Assembly (NCBI GenBank): GCA_003241965.1
Contig: QBMB01000025.1
Span: 1-49,373 of the forward strand
Source of the DNA: Burkholderiales bacterium
Lineage (GTDB): Bacteria > Pseudomonadota > Gammaproteobacteria > Burkholderiales > Burkholderiaceae_C
Reading direction: 5' to 3'
Length of the DNA stretch: 49,373 bases
The notes beneath the pieces were generated by a model. It saw only the letters and a list, made by a program, of their open reading frames with translations. It did no database searches and was not told the origin of the DNA. Positions 35,232 through 42,262 of the stretch are shown here, one piece after another (within the stretch, counting starts at the first letter, position 1; every line of letters starts with the position of its first letter). Made by a program: the position numbers and the translations under genes.

Positions 35232-36095
35232 TTAGCCCATTAAGCCTTGCTCAAAGTCGACTGGGCTGAGGAAGTCTAGCTTTGAGTGTTTGCGCACCGG
35301 GTTGTAGAAGCGCTCGATGTAATCGAATACGTCGGACCTGGCTTCTTCCCTCGTCCGGTAGACCTTGCGGCTGAGCCTTTCGGTCTTCATGGATGAGAAG
35401 AAGCTCTCCATCGCGGCGTTGTCCCAGCATTCACCACGACGGCTCATGCTGCAGGTGATGCCCTGTGCCTTGAGCAACTGCTGGAAGTCGTCGCTGGTGT
35501 ACTGACTTCCCTGGTCCGAGTGATGCATCAGCGAGCTGGGTTTGCCGCGCCGCCAAAGGGCCATCAACAAAGCGTCGCTCACCATCTTGGCCTGCATGGT
35601 GTCGCTCATCGACCACCCCACGATGCGGCGTGAGTACAGGTCCATCACCGCTGCCGCATACAGCCAGCCCTCAGCCGTCCAGATATAGGTGAAGTCGGCC
35701 ACCCACTTCTGGTTCGGGCCACTGGCCTGGAAGTCGCGCTGCAGATGGTTGGGCGCGATGTGGTTCTCAAGCCTGCTGCCCGTATCGCCAGGTAGCCTGC
35801 GTCGCTTGTGGCGAGCTTGCAGCTTGGCCAGATGCATCAGCCGGATGACCCGGTTCATCCCGCAACTCTCACCCAGCGCTCGAAGGTCGTGCCAGACGCG
35901 TGGACTACCGTAGGTGCGGTCGCTGAGCTCGAAGCTCTCTCGGATGAGGCGGGTGAGCCTGGCGTCGTCCTGGCTGCGTTGGCTCGGCGCTCTGCCCATC
36001 CATTCGTAGAAGCCGCTGTGGGAGACCGCCAGAACCCGGCACATGGTGCGGGTGGGCCAGACACTACGATGCCGCGCAATGAAGCCGTACTTCAC
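35232..36095 (-). CDS. IS3-family transposase OrfB (integrase domain)
   Basis: 287 residues: HTH_21-like segment, then the rve integrase core with KWVADFTYIWT (Asp), HHSDQGSQYTS (Asp) and ECWDNAAMESFFSSMKTE (Glu). GTG start overlaps the orfA stop. It is normally made as an OrfAB fusion by -1 frameshift at the A-run about 30 bases upstream. Confidence 0.95.
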   Translation of the reverse strand: MKYGFIARHRSVWPTRTMCRVLAVSHSGFYEWMGRAPSQRSQDDARLTRLIRESFELSDRTYGSPRVWHDLRALGESCGMNRVIRLMHLAKLQARHKRRRLPGDTGSRLENHIAPNHLQRDFQASGPNQKWVADFTYIWTAEGWLYAAAVMDLYSRRIVGWSMSDTMQAKMVSDALLMALWRRGKPSSLMHHSDQGSQYTSDDFQQLLKAQGITCSMSRRGECWDNAAMESFFSSMKTERLSRKVYRTREEARSDVFDYIERFYNPVRKHSKLDFLSPVDFEQGLMG

Positions 36096-36388
36096 TGCGG
36101 GTCCTTGGCAAAGTAGCCGAGCGCTTTTTTTAGGATGTCGCGCTCCGTGGTCACACGGCGCAGTTCGCGTTGCAACCGCTCTACCTCCGTTGCAGCCTCA
36201 CTTCGAAGCGGTCGGTTTGGTCTGAGGTCCAACACCCCGCCACGCTCCTGGGTGACCCAACGTCTGAGCACGCTGGTCTGAATACCCAGGTCCCGTGCAA
36301 TGTGCGTCACGGTGGCGCCTGGCTGCTTGCACAGCTTCACTGCTTCACGTTTGAACTCGTCCGTGAAGCTCCTTCTGGTTCTTGTCAT
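36092..36388 (-). CDS. IS3-family OrfA (DNA-binding subunit)
   Basis: 98 residues: helix-turn-helix (FTDEFKREAVKLCKQPGATVTHIARDLGIQTSVLRRWV) and a leucine-zipper-like helix (VERLQRELRRVTTERDILKKAL). Binds the IS ends. The slippery A7 lies at the LKKA codons. Confidence 0.95.
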   Translation of the reverse strand: MTRTRRSFTDEFKREAVKLCKQPGATVTHIARDLGIQTSVLRRWVTQERGGVLDLRPNRPLRSEAATEVERLQRELRRVTTERDILKKALGYFAKDPQ

Positions 36389-36446
36389 GCCTATCTCCTG
36401 AACACATCATGTCATTGGATGTGTCCGGGAAACTGGGGGAAGCCCA

Positions 36447-36850
36447 AGCAGTGCGTATGCCCCGTAGGTGAGCATCCAGCTCTGCAGCAAGTGCGAGCGG
36501 TCCGCCTCGGGCGCTTTCGCGTCCAGTGCAGGGAGTTCACCGGCCTTGGCCGCGTCGAGCATCTGCTGCGTGATGTCGCCCAGCTGGCTGACACCGAAGT
36601 AGGCCAGCAGCGCATCGACAACACGGACCTCGAAGGGACCGTAGTGGCCCCAGGCGACCGCATCGACGAATTCGTCGCTGCTGCCGTCGCGGTCCTTGAC
36701 CGAGTGCAGTTCTTTCAGCGTGAGGCTCAGCAAGTGGTCGGTGGCGTCCACCTGTTCTGGCGGGCTGAACGACATGGCTGTGTTACCGATCCACTCCTGC
36801 ACGACGAAGGTGACGAGCAGGCGGCGGATGGTGTTGGAATGGGTTTTCAT
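36447..36850 (-). pseudogene. 5' part of a gene split by the IS3 element
   Basis: About 135 residues remain, from MKTHSNTIRRLLVTFVVQEWIGN to GAYALL. With the 35005-35200 fragment the product is about 200 residues, small, soluble and unrecognised. It ends an operon with the genes at 36900 and 37333. The original terminator (34953-34984) now lies on the far side of the insertion. Confidence 0.8.
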
Positions 36851-36899
36851 GGATGGGATTCCAGAGGGCGCAGGCTGCGGGTGCAGCGCTGCGCGGGGT

Positions 36900-37322
36900 T
36901 CAGGGGATGAGGCTCAGACCGTTGCGGGCCTGGATCTCACGAAGGGAGCGCGAGAGGTGGTGGACATGACAGAGACTGCGACGGGCCCAGCGACCGTAGT
37001 GGTGCGCCAGGTCATCGAAGTTGCAGATCAGGTCGTGGCCTCGACGCTGCGGGAACTGAGCCGGATGGGGCTCCGTACCGCTCTTGGCTACCAGCGCGAA
37101 GCGCAGGGCCTCGCGTCGGTTGTTGCGCACCTGGGCCAGCAGCTCCTCCAGCTGCAAGCTGATGAAGTGTGTTTGGCCCATGACGGTGCGCATGTTGACG
37201 ATCTGGGCCCGGCATTGCTGCAGGGGGATCGCCAGTTCGTTGCGGGCAGCGCGCCCGGCGTGACGGCTGCTGAGTCCTGCCTTGCGAAGCTGCAGGTACA
37301 GAGACTTGCGGGCTTTTTGCAT
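36900..37322 (-). CDS. hypothetical basic helical protein
   Basis: 140 residues, strongly basic (MQKARKSLYLQLRKAGLSSRHAGRAARNEL), all helical. No family recognised; a nucleic-acid-binding role is suggested by charge only. ATG at 37322 with GGAG eight bases upstream. Follows the 106-residue gene by 10 bp. Confidence 0.65.
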   Translation of the reverse strand: MQKARKSLYLQLRKAGLSSRHAGRAARNELAIPLQQCRAQIVNMRTVMGQTHFISLQLEELLAQVRNNRREALRFALVAKSGTEPHPAQFPQRRGHDLICNFDDLAHHYGRWARRSLCHVHHLSRSLREIQARNGLSLIP

Positions 37323-37332
37323 GGCTTGCTCC

Positions 37333-37653
37333 TCAGTGCTCGGCCAGCGCCAGGTGGTCGGGTTCTCCGCACACACCGGGGTCGCATTCGGCCAGGAACT
37401 CACCGTTGAGAGTGAACGCCCGTTCACCATCCTCGCTGAGGGCTTCGGTGCCGTGTGCGCGCATGTATTCGCGCACGCGCTGCGTGTCCTCGAGCGTGAT
37501 CGGCAGCACGCGCCCGCCGAGCTTGACGAACTTGCGCCACAGCGTGGGGTCGGTGCTGGGGGTCGCACGCGCCATGGCCACTGGGAGCAGCTCGTAGGGC
37601 TTGCGCGAGACGATGTGACGGATCGTCAGGGGTGCGGTCAAAGAGAGATGCAT
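37333..37653 (-). CDS. hypothetical protein, 106 residues
   Basis: Soluble, unrecognised (MHLSLTAPLTIRHIVSRKPYELLPVAMARA...). ATG at 37653 chosen for AAAGGA seven bases upstream; the frame stays open to 37767. First gene of a three-gene operon, the last of which is broken by the IS3 element. It carries the upstream box and a divergent form of the leader hairpin. Confidence 0.65.
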   Translation of the reverse strand: MHLSLTAPLTIRHIVSRKPYELLPVAMARATPSTDPTLWRKFVKLGGRVLPITLEDTQRVREYMRAHGTEALSEDGERAFTLNGEFLAECDPGVCGEPDHLALAEH

Positions 37654-37705
37654 GGGGAAGTCCTTTGAAACGTCCTCTTTGGAGGCGAAGGGATCCACAG
37701 ATGCA

Positions 37706-37726
37706 CTTCTCCCCGACCGGGGGAAG
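37706..37726 (-). promoter_or_regulatory. divergent leader hairpin, copy H
   Basis: Minus-strand CTTCCCCC-GGTC-GGGGAGAAG hairpin about 55 nt before the start codon. It lacks the C/A-rich loop of the other copies but stands between the upstream box and the start as they do. Confidence 0.35.
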
Positions 37727-37845
37727 TCCACCTGCGGAGGGAGGGGGAAATACCGGGAGGGGTTCATGGCGCCATCGCTTTCGCGTTGCGCCTACATGGC
37801 CATGGGCCGTGTCGGAATCCATTCTGTGGGTGGTTGCTCAAACGC

Positions 37846-37862
37846 GCCAGCGATGCGGACCA
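37846..37862 (-). promoter_or_regulatory. conserved upstream box, copy H
   Basis: Minus-strand TGGTCCGCATCGCTGGC, one mismatch to consensus, 193 nt before the start at 37653. Confidence 0.55.
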
Positions 37863-37903
37863 GTCGCTCTGCAGCCGATCAGCGCGCGGCACCGCCCAAA
37901 AGA

Positions 37904-37937
37904 AAACCCCCCACAGCTTGTGAGCCGTGAGGGGTTG
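37904..37937 (-). terminator. intrinsic terminator after the gene at 37990
   Basis: Minus-strand CCCCTCACGGCT...AGCTGTGGGGGG stem followed by TTTTCTTTT. Confidence 0.85.
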
Positions 37938-37989
37938 GGAAGGGTGCTTCGTGGCCCTTGTTCATCGGGCCTGTTGTTGTTTCTCGATC

Positions 37990-38562
37990 TCAGTTGGGAT
38001 CGTTGGTGGTGGATCTGTAGAACATCTCCAGCACCTCGTCTCGCAGCTTGTCGAGGTCGTGGCGGTACTCGTCGGTGTCCGGCTGGTAGCCCACCATGTT
38101 TTCGTAGAACTCGTTGAGCCCTCGCCGGCCGCGAATCAGGCGATCGGCCAGCAGATTGCCGTTGATGTCGCGCACCTCGAAGAGCCACGCGTCTTCGCCA
38201 CCGTCCGGGTGGGCGGTGTCCAGCGGTTTCACCCAGAAAGGCTGCGTGGTGCCGCGTGGCCATTCAGTGGGTGCGTCGATCTGGCGTTTGGAATCCACGA
38301 GGTAGGCGCGCAGCCTGCCTTGCTCATCCAGTGCCGCGCGCAAGGTGTTGCGATCGGCTGGGTCTTTGAGCACCTGGATTTTGGCGCTCTCCAGCGTCCA
38401 GAGGTCGGTGGAGTCTTCGAACTCGCCGCTGGGCACCTGCTCCAGGCGAAGGCGGGCGTAGGCCTGCAGATCGTCCTGGGTGGCGCTCATCGGCACGGAG
38501 ACGATTTCGGTGTATTCACGGATCACGTTGGCGCGCAGCGTGATGCGAACAGTCTTGTTCAT
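37990..38562 (-). CDS. hypothetical protein, 190 residues
   Basis: Soluble acidic protein (MNKTVRITLRANVIREYTEIVSVPMSATQDDLQAYA..., ending MFYRSTTNDPN). The N terminus looks like a small beta-rich domain; family unknown. ATG at 38562 after AAGGA. Second gene of a unit with the methylase relative at 38646, separated by leader-like hairpin J, so it may be controlled on its own. Confidence 0.7.
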   Translation of the reverse strand: MNKTVRITLRANVIREYTEIVSVPMSATQDDLQAYARLRLEQVPSGEFEDSTDLWTLESAKIQVLKDPADRNTLRAALDEQGRLRAYLVDSKRQIDAPTEWPRGTTQPFWVKPLDTAHPDGGEDAWLFEVRDINGNLLADRLIRGRRGLNEFYENMVGYQPDTDEYRHDLDKLRDEVLEMFYRSTTNDPN

Positions 38563-38580
38563 GTGGAAATCCTTGTGGGT

Positions 38581-38619
38581 GTGGGGCCGCCCCACCGGGG
38601 CGTGTGGCCCCGATGGGTG
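38581..38619 (-). promoter_or_regulatory. intercistronic copy J of the leader hairpin
   Basis: Minus-strand CACCCAT, perfect stem CGGGGC/GCCCCG with loop CACAC (38596-38612), then GGTGGGGCGG-CCCCAC. GTG right after the stem can pair with the loop, and GGGGCC can pair with the later GGCCCC. It sits between two genes of one transcript with no upstream box, so its role is likely post-transcriptional. Confidence 0.55.
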
Positions 38620-38645
38620 AACGAGAGATGAGAGACCGGTGTGCG

Positions 38646-39575
38646 TCAGGCCAGAGCCCAGACGCCGCGGTCTTCGTTGCGGAAGGTGTCTTCGTGCGTT
38701 TGCAGCACTTGGCGCACCTTCTCTTTCCAGAAGTTGTTGGTGGCCAACCGCTCCGGCGCTGCTGCCGCGATGGCGGCGTACAGCTTGTCCAGCGGTGCTT
38801 TTCCGCCAAGCCCCTGCAGGACACATCGAACGATGTTCTTCCAGGTGCCGGTGACGCGCTGGGTCTGTTCCTTGACCATGCCCGAGAGCAGAACCACGGC
38901 TGAGACGCCGCGCTTCTCCCAGAGGATTAGGTACTCGTGAACCAATTTCGGCAGCTTCATCCGACCGTACGTTTTGAGGTCCGATAGGCAGTTGTGCTGC
39001 ATCTTGATGATCACGGCGGCCAGCTCGTTGGACGGCATGCGCGCGATCATCTCGGCCTGATAGGACGTGTAGGTTGAGCCCCTGCGCCAGTCACCGATGA
39101 GCGTGCCGTAGTAGCCACCTGGACGCGTTGCGCGTCTTTGGTTGAGCAGTACGGCCTGCATCTTTTCGTGGAACTCAGCGTCATCAGCGCAGTGGCTCAG
39201 ATCACCGGGATGGGGCTTGTCGCCCCACATTCCACCAGGCCCGCTGTACCGGATCATCGAACCGTAGGCCGGATGAGACACGATCAGATCGGCGTGCTTG
39301 CCCACCTTCGTGAGGATGTCCATGGATACGGCGTTGAATCCATCCCGAAGGTCCATGCCATACGCCTCGATGCCCATCTCACGTGCAACTTCAACGCTGG
39401 TGCCAGAGCCGACCATTGGGTCGACAAACACCTTCGGCGAGAGTTGCTCAAAGAGCGTGCGGTAGACATGCCCGGACGCGTTGCCGCGCCACTTGCTGTC
39501 GCCCCAGGGGCCGCGATCAGGAAAGCTGATCACGCTGCTGCCCATTCCTCGGGCGGCGGTTTTCTGTTGAGTCAT
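38646..39575 (-). CDS. HPPY-type DNA methylase relative
   Basis: 310 residues. VFVDPMVGSGTSVEVAREMG is the SAM motif, and DLIVSHPAYGSMIRYSG with WGDKPHPGDLS occupies the place of the (S/N)HPPY catalytic loop in a plasmid/phage DNA methylase family. Here the loop reads SHPAY, so the second proline is lost and activity is uncertain. The C-terminal 60 residues look like a small helical domain. ATG at 39575 with GGAG upstream; ACCACA between them can be masked by the leader. First gene of a two-gene unit. Confidence 0.75.
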   Translation of the reverse strand: MTQQKTAARGMGSSVISFPDRGPWGDSKWRGNASGHVYRTLFEQLSPKVFVDPMVGSGTSVEVAREMGIEAYGMDLRDGFNAVSMDILTKVGKHADLIVSHPAYGSMIRYSGPGGMWGDKPHPGDLSHCADDAEFHEKMQAVLLNQRRATRPGGYYGTLIGDWRRGSTYTSYQAEMIARMPSNELAAVIIKMQHNCLSDLKTYGRMKLPKLVHEYLILWEKRGVSAVVLLSGMVKEQTQRVTGTWKNIVRCVLQGLGGKAPLDKLYAAIAAAAPERLATNNFWKEKVRQVLQTHEDTFRNEDRGVWALA

Positions 39576-39654
39576 GTTGTGGTGCTCCACTTAAAAAAAG
39601 CAGGGACCACAGCACCCAAAGGAGCGAAGTGGCCCCATTGGGTTGATGTTGATG
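39576..39654 (-). promoter_or_regulatory. recurrent leader RNA, copy B (methylase relative)
   Basis: Minus-strand CATCAACATCAACCCAA, P1 CCCAA/TTGGG (39638-39642 with 39615-39619), P2 GGGGC/GCTCC with loop CACTTC, then TGTGGT (39606-39611). TGTGGTCCC can pair with GGGGCCAC of the hairpin (8 bp, then a T-run), or TGTGGT with ACCACA (39578-39583) beside the start codon. Confidence 0.7.
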
Positions 39655-39743
39655 GCCAGCACGGCACCGAAGGTGTCGGCGCCAGCGGCGAATGGCACGA
39701 AGGCCAAGTCAGTGCGAGAGGTTATCGGTGTCGTCTGAGGTCG

Positions 39744-39760
39744 GCAAGCGATGCGGACCA
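39744..39760 (-). promoter_or_regulatory. conserved upstream box, copy B
   Basis: Minus-strand TGGTCCGCATCGCTTGC, exact consensus, 169 nt before the start at 39575. Confidence 0.65.
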
Positions 39761-39783
39761 GGCGATCATGAAAACGCAGGACG

Positions 39784-39808
39784 AAAAAAAAGCGCACCGA
39801 AGTGCGCC
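39784..39808 (-). terminator. intrinsic terminator after the DpdA-like gene
   Basis: Minus-strand GCGCAC-TTCG-GTGCGC (39792-39807) followed by eight Ts. It ends just upstream of box copy B, cleanly separating two units. Confidence 0.9.
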
Positions 39809-39840
39809 TTTCTCGTTTGGTGTTTCGCCTTGGGCGATCC

Positions 39841-40812
39841 TCACGCAGCCAGTGGCTGTGAAAGGTGTGGGTCATATCGCTTGCCGATGCGCTTGAGCGC
39901 GGCCGACATCCATCGGTCCATTTCGGCACAACGATGCGTCATCGTGTTGGAGATGCCCGAGCGGTGCGCATTCACACGTGCGGAAAAATCCCACGCCATC
40001 GAGTCACAGCTGCCCACCCATGGTTTGTCGCGGACCTTGGTGAGAGCTTCACCCTTGACACCGAACAAGTGCGCCCGGCTGCCGGTGGGGATCAGAGGTT
40101 CCAGCCTATCCAGGATCGCGTAGAGCCCGTGCGTGGGGTGCTTGAGGTCGCGCCGGCACACCGACCCCAGCCCGATCAGCGCTGGAGGAGCAAGCCACGG
40201 CTGCCATCGGCTCCACACCTGCTGCAGCATCTCCAGGCTGCGCTCGTAGTGCGCTGAATCCCATCCCTGAATGACCGGTACCGGGGGCTTGAGCAGGTTG
40301 GCAACAACCGTGCTTGAGCACGTCTTGGCCAACTCGTTCTGCCATTCGTAGAGGATTCGCAGGGTTCCTTCCAGGAAGGTAGCTGTCGCGTTGATGCGGA
40401 AGTCGATCTCTTGAGCACTGCTCACGATTTCTTTCTCCACACACAGGTCCGGCTGCGACCACCAAGAGGCATTGCTCTCGTTGGCGAAGTCCACATACTC
40501 GCTGCAGGTCCATGGAAAGATGCCGGCCATGCCGCGCTGCCGTCCTTTGGTTTTCCAAAGGAGCATCGAGGTGAAGCCGGCGCTGTCCATGGCGAAGTCG
40601 AGCTCGCTCAGGTTGGTGGTCTCAGGAAAGGCAAATGCCGCGCGCTTGGATGACCAGAATGCGTTGGCCGAGACCATCGCAGGGTGCCCCTGGTTGAAGG
40701 CGTGGAAGGCCAGAGCGCCACCCTTGTGGGGGATGCCGACCCTCATGACCAACTCGTCGCCCAAGTGGGCGTTGAGTTGGCCCACGGGCAAGCCGTGCGC
40801 GTTTTCGTTCAT
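39841..40812 (-). CDS. queuine tRNA-ribosyltransferase/DpdA-like protein
   Basis: 323 residues. FAMDSAGF (D76) corresponds to the DSGGF substrate-binding motif of TGT enzymes, EYVDFANE and WWSQPDLC follow in the right order, LIGLGSVCRR (213-221) fits the conserved glycine strand, and VGSCDSMAWD (D270) is at the place of the nucleophilic aspartate. Such TGT-like proteins on phages and islands include DpdA, which inserts 7-deazaguanine bases into DNA. Whether this one acts on DNA or tRNA is open; no preQ0 synthesis genes are visible. Its leader is nearly the same as that of the neighbouring methylase relative. Confidence 0.7.
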   Translation of the reverse strand: MNENAHGLPVGQLNAHLGDELVMRVGIPHKGGALAFHAFNQGHPAMVSANAFWSSKRAAFAFPETTNLSELDFAMDSAGFTSMLLWKTKGRQRGMAGIFPWTCSEYVDFANESNASWWSQPDLCVEKEIVSSAQEIDFRINATATFLEGTLRILYEWQNELAKTCSSTVVANLLKPPVPVIQGWDSAHYERSLEMLQQVWSRWQPWLAPPALIGLGSVCRRDLKHPTHGLYAILDRLEPLIPTGSRAHLFGVKGEALTKVRDKPWVGSCDSMAWDFSARVNAHRSGISNTMTHRCAEMDRWMSAALKRIGKRYDPHLSQPLAA

Positions 40813-40886
40813 GTTGTGGTTCTCCGTATGAAGGAGGGACCACAGCGCCCGTTCGGGATGTGTGATCCCGAAGGGTTGATGTTGAT
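40813..40886 (-). promoter_or_regulatory. recurrent leader RNA, copy C (DpdA-like gene)
   Basis: Perfect stem TTCGGGAT/ATCCCGAA with loop CACAC (40852-40872), flanked by CCC/GGG. TGTGGTCCC downstream pairs with GGGATCACA of the hairpin (9 bp), and TGTGGT (40839-40844) alternatively with ACCACA (40815-40820) next to the start. CTCC/GGAG adds to the second fold and covers the ribosome-binding site. Confidence 0.75.
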
Positions 40887-40940
40887 GGGTGGCAGCGTGC
40901 TCGGATTGCCTAGCGCGCGCCACCAAAAGCCAAAAGGCTT

Positions 40941-40960
40941 GTCGTGAAAGACGATACAGA
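40941..40960 (-). promoter_or_regulatory. accessory hairpin of leader copy C
   Basis: Minus-strand TCGT-CTTTC-ACGA, matching those near 8878, 15836 and 45266. Confidence 0.4.
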
Positions 40961-40973
40961 CAACTGTTGTCCC

Positions 40974-40992
40974 GCACAACCCAAACGGACCA
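40974..40992 (-). promoter_or_regulatory. degenerate upstream box, copy C
   Basis: Minus-strand TGGTCCGTTTGGGTTGTGC keeps TGGTCCG and TTG(T)GC at the expected place, about 162 nt before the start at 40812. Confidence 0.4.
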
Positions 40993-41072
40993 ATCCTGCC
41001 GCCCTCTATCGTGGGGAGTGGGGTCACTCCGCCTGAGCTAATGCATGTCGGGCATGTTCATCAGGCCCCGAG

Positions 41073-41762
41073 TCAGTCCCAATCGAACTCAAGAGTGTGC
41101 TCGCCGGTTGTGAAGCCACCTCGCACCAGCATGCAGTTCGGAATGCACGCCTTGATCGCCGCAGACGCCCTGTCATCCTGAATAGGGGCGACGAACATGC
41201 CTGTCAGCGCGAGCGCGCCCTCAGCGAGCTTGTGCACGCGGATCCCGGTCAGGAACAACGGGTAGGGGTACCCCAAGGCGCGCGTGGTGTCTGCAACCTG
41301 AAAAACACTTTTCTCTTTGTCGGGCGCGACAGATGAGAAAACCACAGCTGGAAGCGGGTGGCGAAGGCACAGCTCGCCTGCCTTCTGGATGGCACTCATG
41401 CTCTGCGGGGACTTCGCACTCACCCGGGGTGCTTGCAACGTCGGGATGACAAGATCCATGGCGCTGGGCGAGCGCAGCGCGGCCCGGTCATCCGAATAGA
41501 TCACGCCAGTGATGTTCAAGCCGTGCGAATTGTTCCGCCGAATCTCCTTCACGGCGTTCGTCACCAGCACGTTGATGTCGCCGGCACTCAGCCTCACCGG
41601 GCCAGCTTGCTCGAGCGCCTTTTCGATGAGGTGAGTCTTTCGAGTCCAGTCTTCGTCGTTCGATTCAAACCGCTCAACTGCGTCTGCCACTCCAGCTTCA
41701 GCTGCAAAGTTCCAGAACAGGTAGGCGGCGAAATCTTGGAGATAGGATTCCTGTGGTGTCAT
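41073..41762 (-). CDS. hypothetical protein, 229 residues
   Basis: Soluble, mixed alpha/beta, unrecognised. Ends with LVRGGFTTGEHTLEFDWD. ATG at 41762 with GAGGA upstream. Its leader has CCGAT, ATCGGT and ACCGAT(G) in order, so that the middle segment can pair either upstream or with the start codon. Confidence 0.7.
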   Translation of the reverse strand: MTPQESYLQDFAAYLFWNFAAEAGVADAVERFESNDEDWTRKTHLIEKALEQAGPVRLSAGDINVLVTNAVKEIRRNNSHGLNITGVIYSDDRAALRSPSAMDLVIPTLQAPRVSAKSPQSMSAIQKAGELCLRHPLPAVVFSSVAPDKEKSVFQVADTTRALGYPYPLFLTGIRVHKLAEGALALTGMFVAPIQDDRASAAIKACIPNCMLVRGGFTTGEHTLEFDWD

Positions 41763-41799
41763 CGGTTCCTCGTGCGTGTTGGTACACCGATGTTATCGG
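41761..41799 (-). promoter_or_regulatory. possible start-masking switch before the gene at 41073
   Basis: Minus-strand CCGAT (41795-41799), ATCGGT (41786-41791) and ACCGAT (41761-41766, containing the start). The middle segment can pair with either neighbour. Short, so possibly chance. Confidence 0.3.
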
Positions 41800-41843
41800 C
41801 TCAAGCTCGCGGGCCACGATGAGCACGAGCGCGCAGCACCAAC

Positions 41844-41876
41844 AAAAAAAGCCCCTGCAGGCGAACTGCAAGGGCT
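41844..41876 (-). terminator. intrinsic terminator after the small membrane protein gene
   Basis: Stem AGCCCTTGCAG/CTGCAGGGGCT with loop TTCGC, followed on the minus strand by seven Ts (41844-41850). The plus strand also continues with a T-rich run, so it may act both ways. Confidence 0.9.
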
Positions 41877-41948
41877 TTCTCTTTTTTGGTTGGCGTTATG
41901 CCAGGCATTGCCAGGCCACCTCAAAAGGTGGCGCTGACAGCGCACGGG

Positions 41949-42188
41949 TTACCTTCGGGCGAGGAAGGAGCGCACAAGGCAATGCGCGTGTTTCCACAGC
42001 ATCACCGCGAGGCTCCCCAGCGCCAGTCCCGCGACGAGCGCGAGCGTGAGCACCACCGCAGCCGCTGCGACCAGCGCCACGGCCGCGATGTCTTCGGCTG
42101 GGCGGTTGGCGTAGTGCCAGACCAGGTACGCAACGAACGCCGCTGCGAACAGGAACACGGGGTAGTTGTAACGATTGATGCCGAACAT
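41949..42188 (-). CDS. small two-helix membrane protein
   Basis: 79 residues: YPVFLFAAAFVAYLVWHYA and IAAVALVAAAAVVLTLALVAGLALGSLAVMLW are membrane segments, ending in a basic tail. No family. ATG at 42188 with GGAGA well spaced. Downstream gene of the 42263-43042 unit, separated by hairpin K. Confidence 0.7.
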   Translation of the reverse strand: MFGINRYNYPVFLFAAAFVAYLVWHYANRPAEDIAAVALVAAAAVVLTLALVAGLALGSLAVMLWKHAHCLVRSFLARR

Positions 42189-42215
42189 TTTGTTCTCCGC
42201 AAAAAGTTGATGAAT

Positions 42216-42245
42216 CCCCAGCAACGCACAGGTGCGCCACTGGGG
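42216..42245 (-). promoter_or_regulatory. intercistronic hairpin K
   Basis: Minus-strand CCCCAG/CTGGGG (42240-42245 with 42216-42221), inner CGCA-CCTG-TGCG, preceded by GTCAACGACAA, which resembles CATCAACATCAA of copies B and C. A simpler relative of the leader hairpin. Confidence 0.4.
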
Positions 42246-42262
42246 TTGTCGTTGACGGTGGC

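Larger units (their letters stand above)
35201..36446 (-). mobile_element. IS3-family insertion sequence, 1246 bp
   Basis: Perfect 24-bp terminal inverted repeats beginning TGGGCTTCCCCCAGTTTCCC (35201-35224 and 36423-36446) and a 3-bp target duplication AGC (35198-35200 and 36447-36449). It contains orfA and orfB overlapping by 4 bp, with a run of seven As near the end of orfA suited to programmed -1 frameshifting. Ends are defined to the base. Confidence 0.95.
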
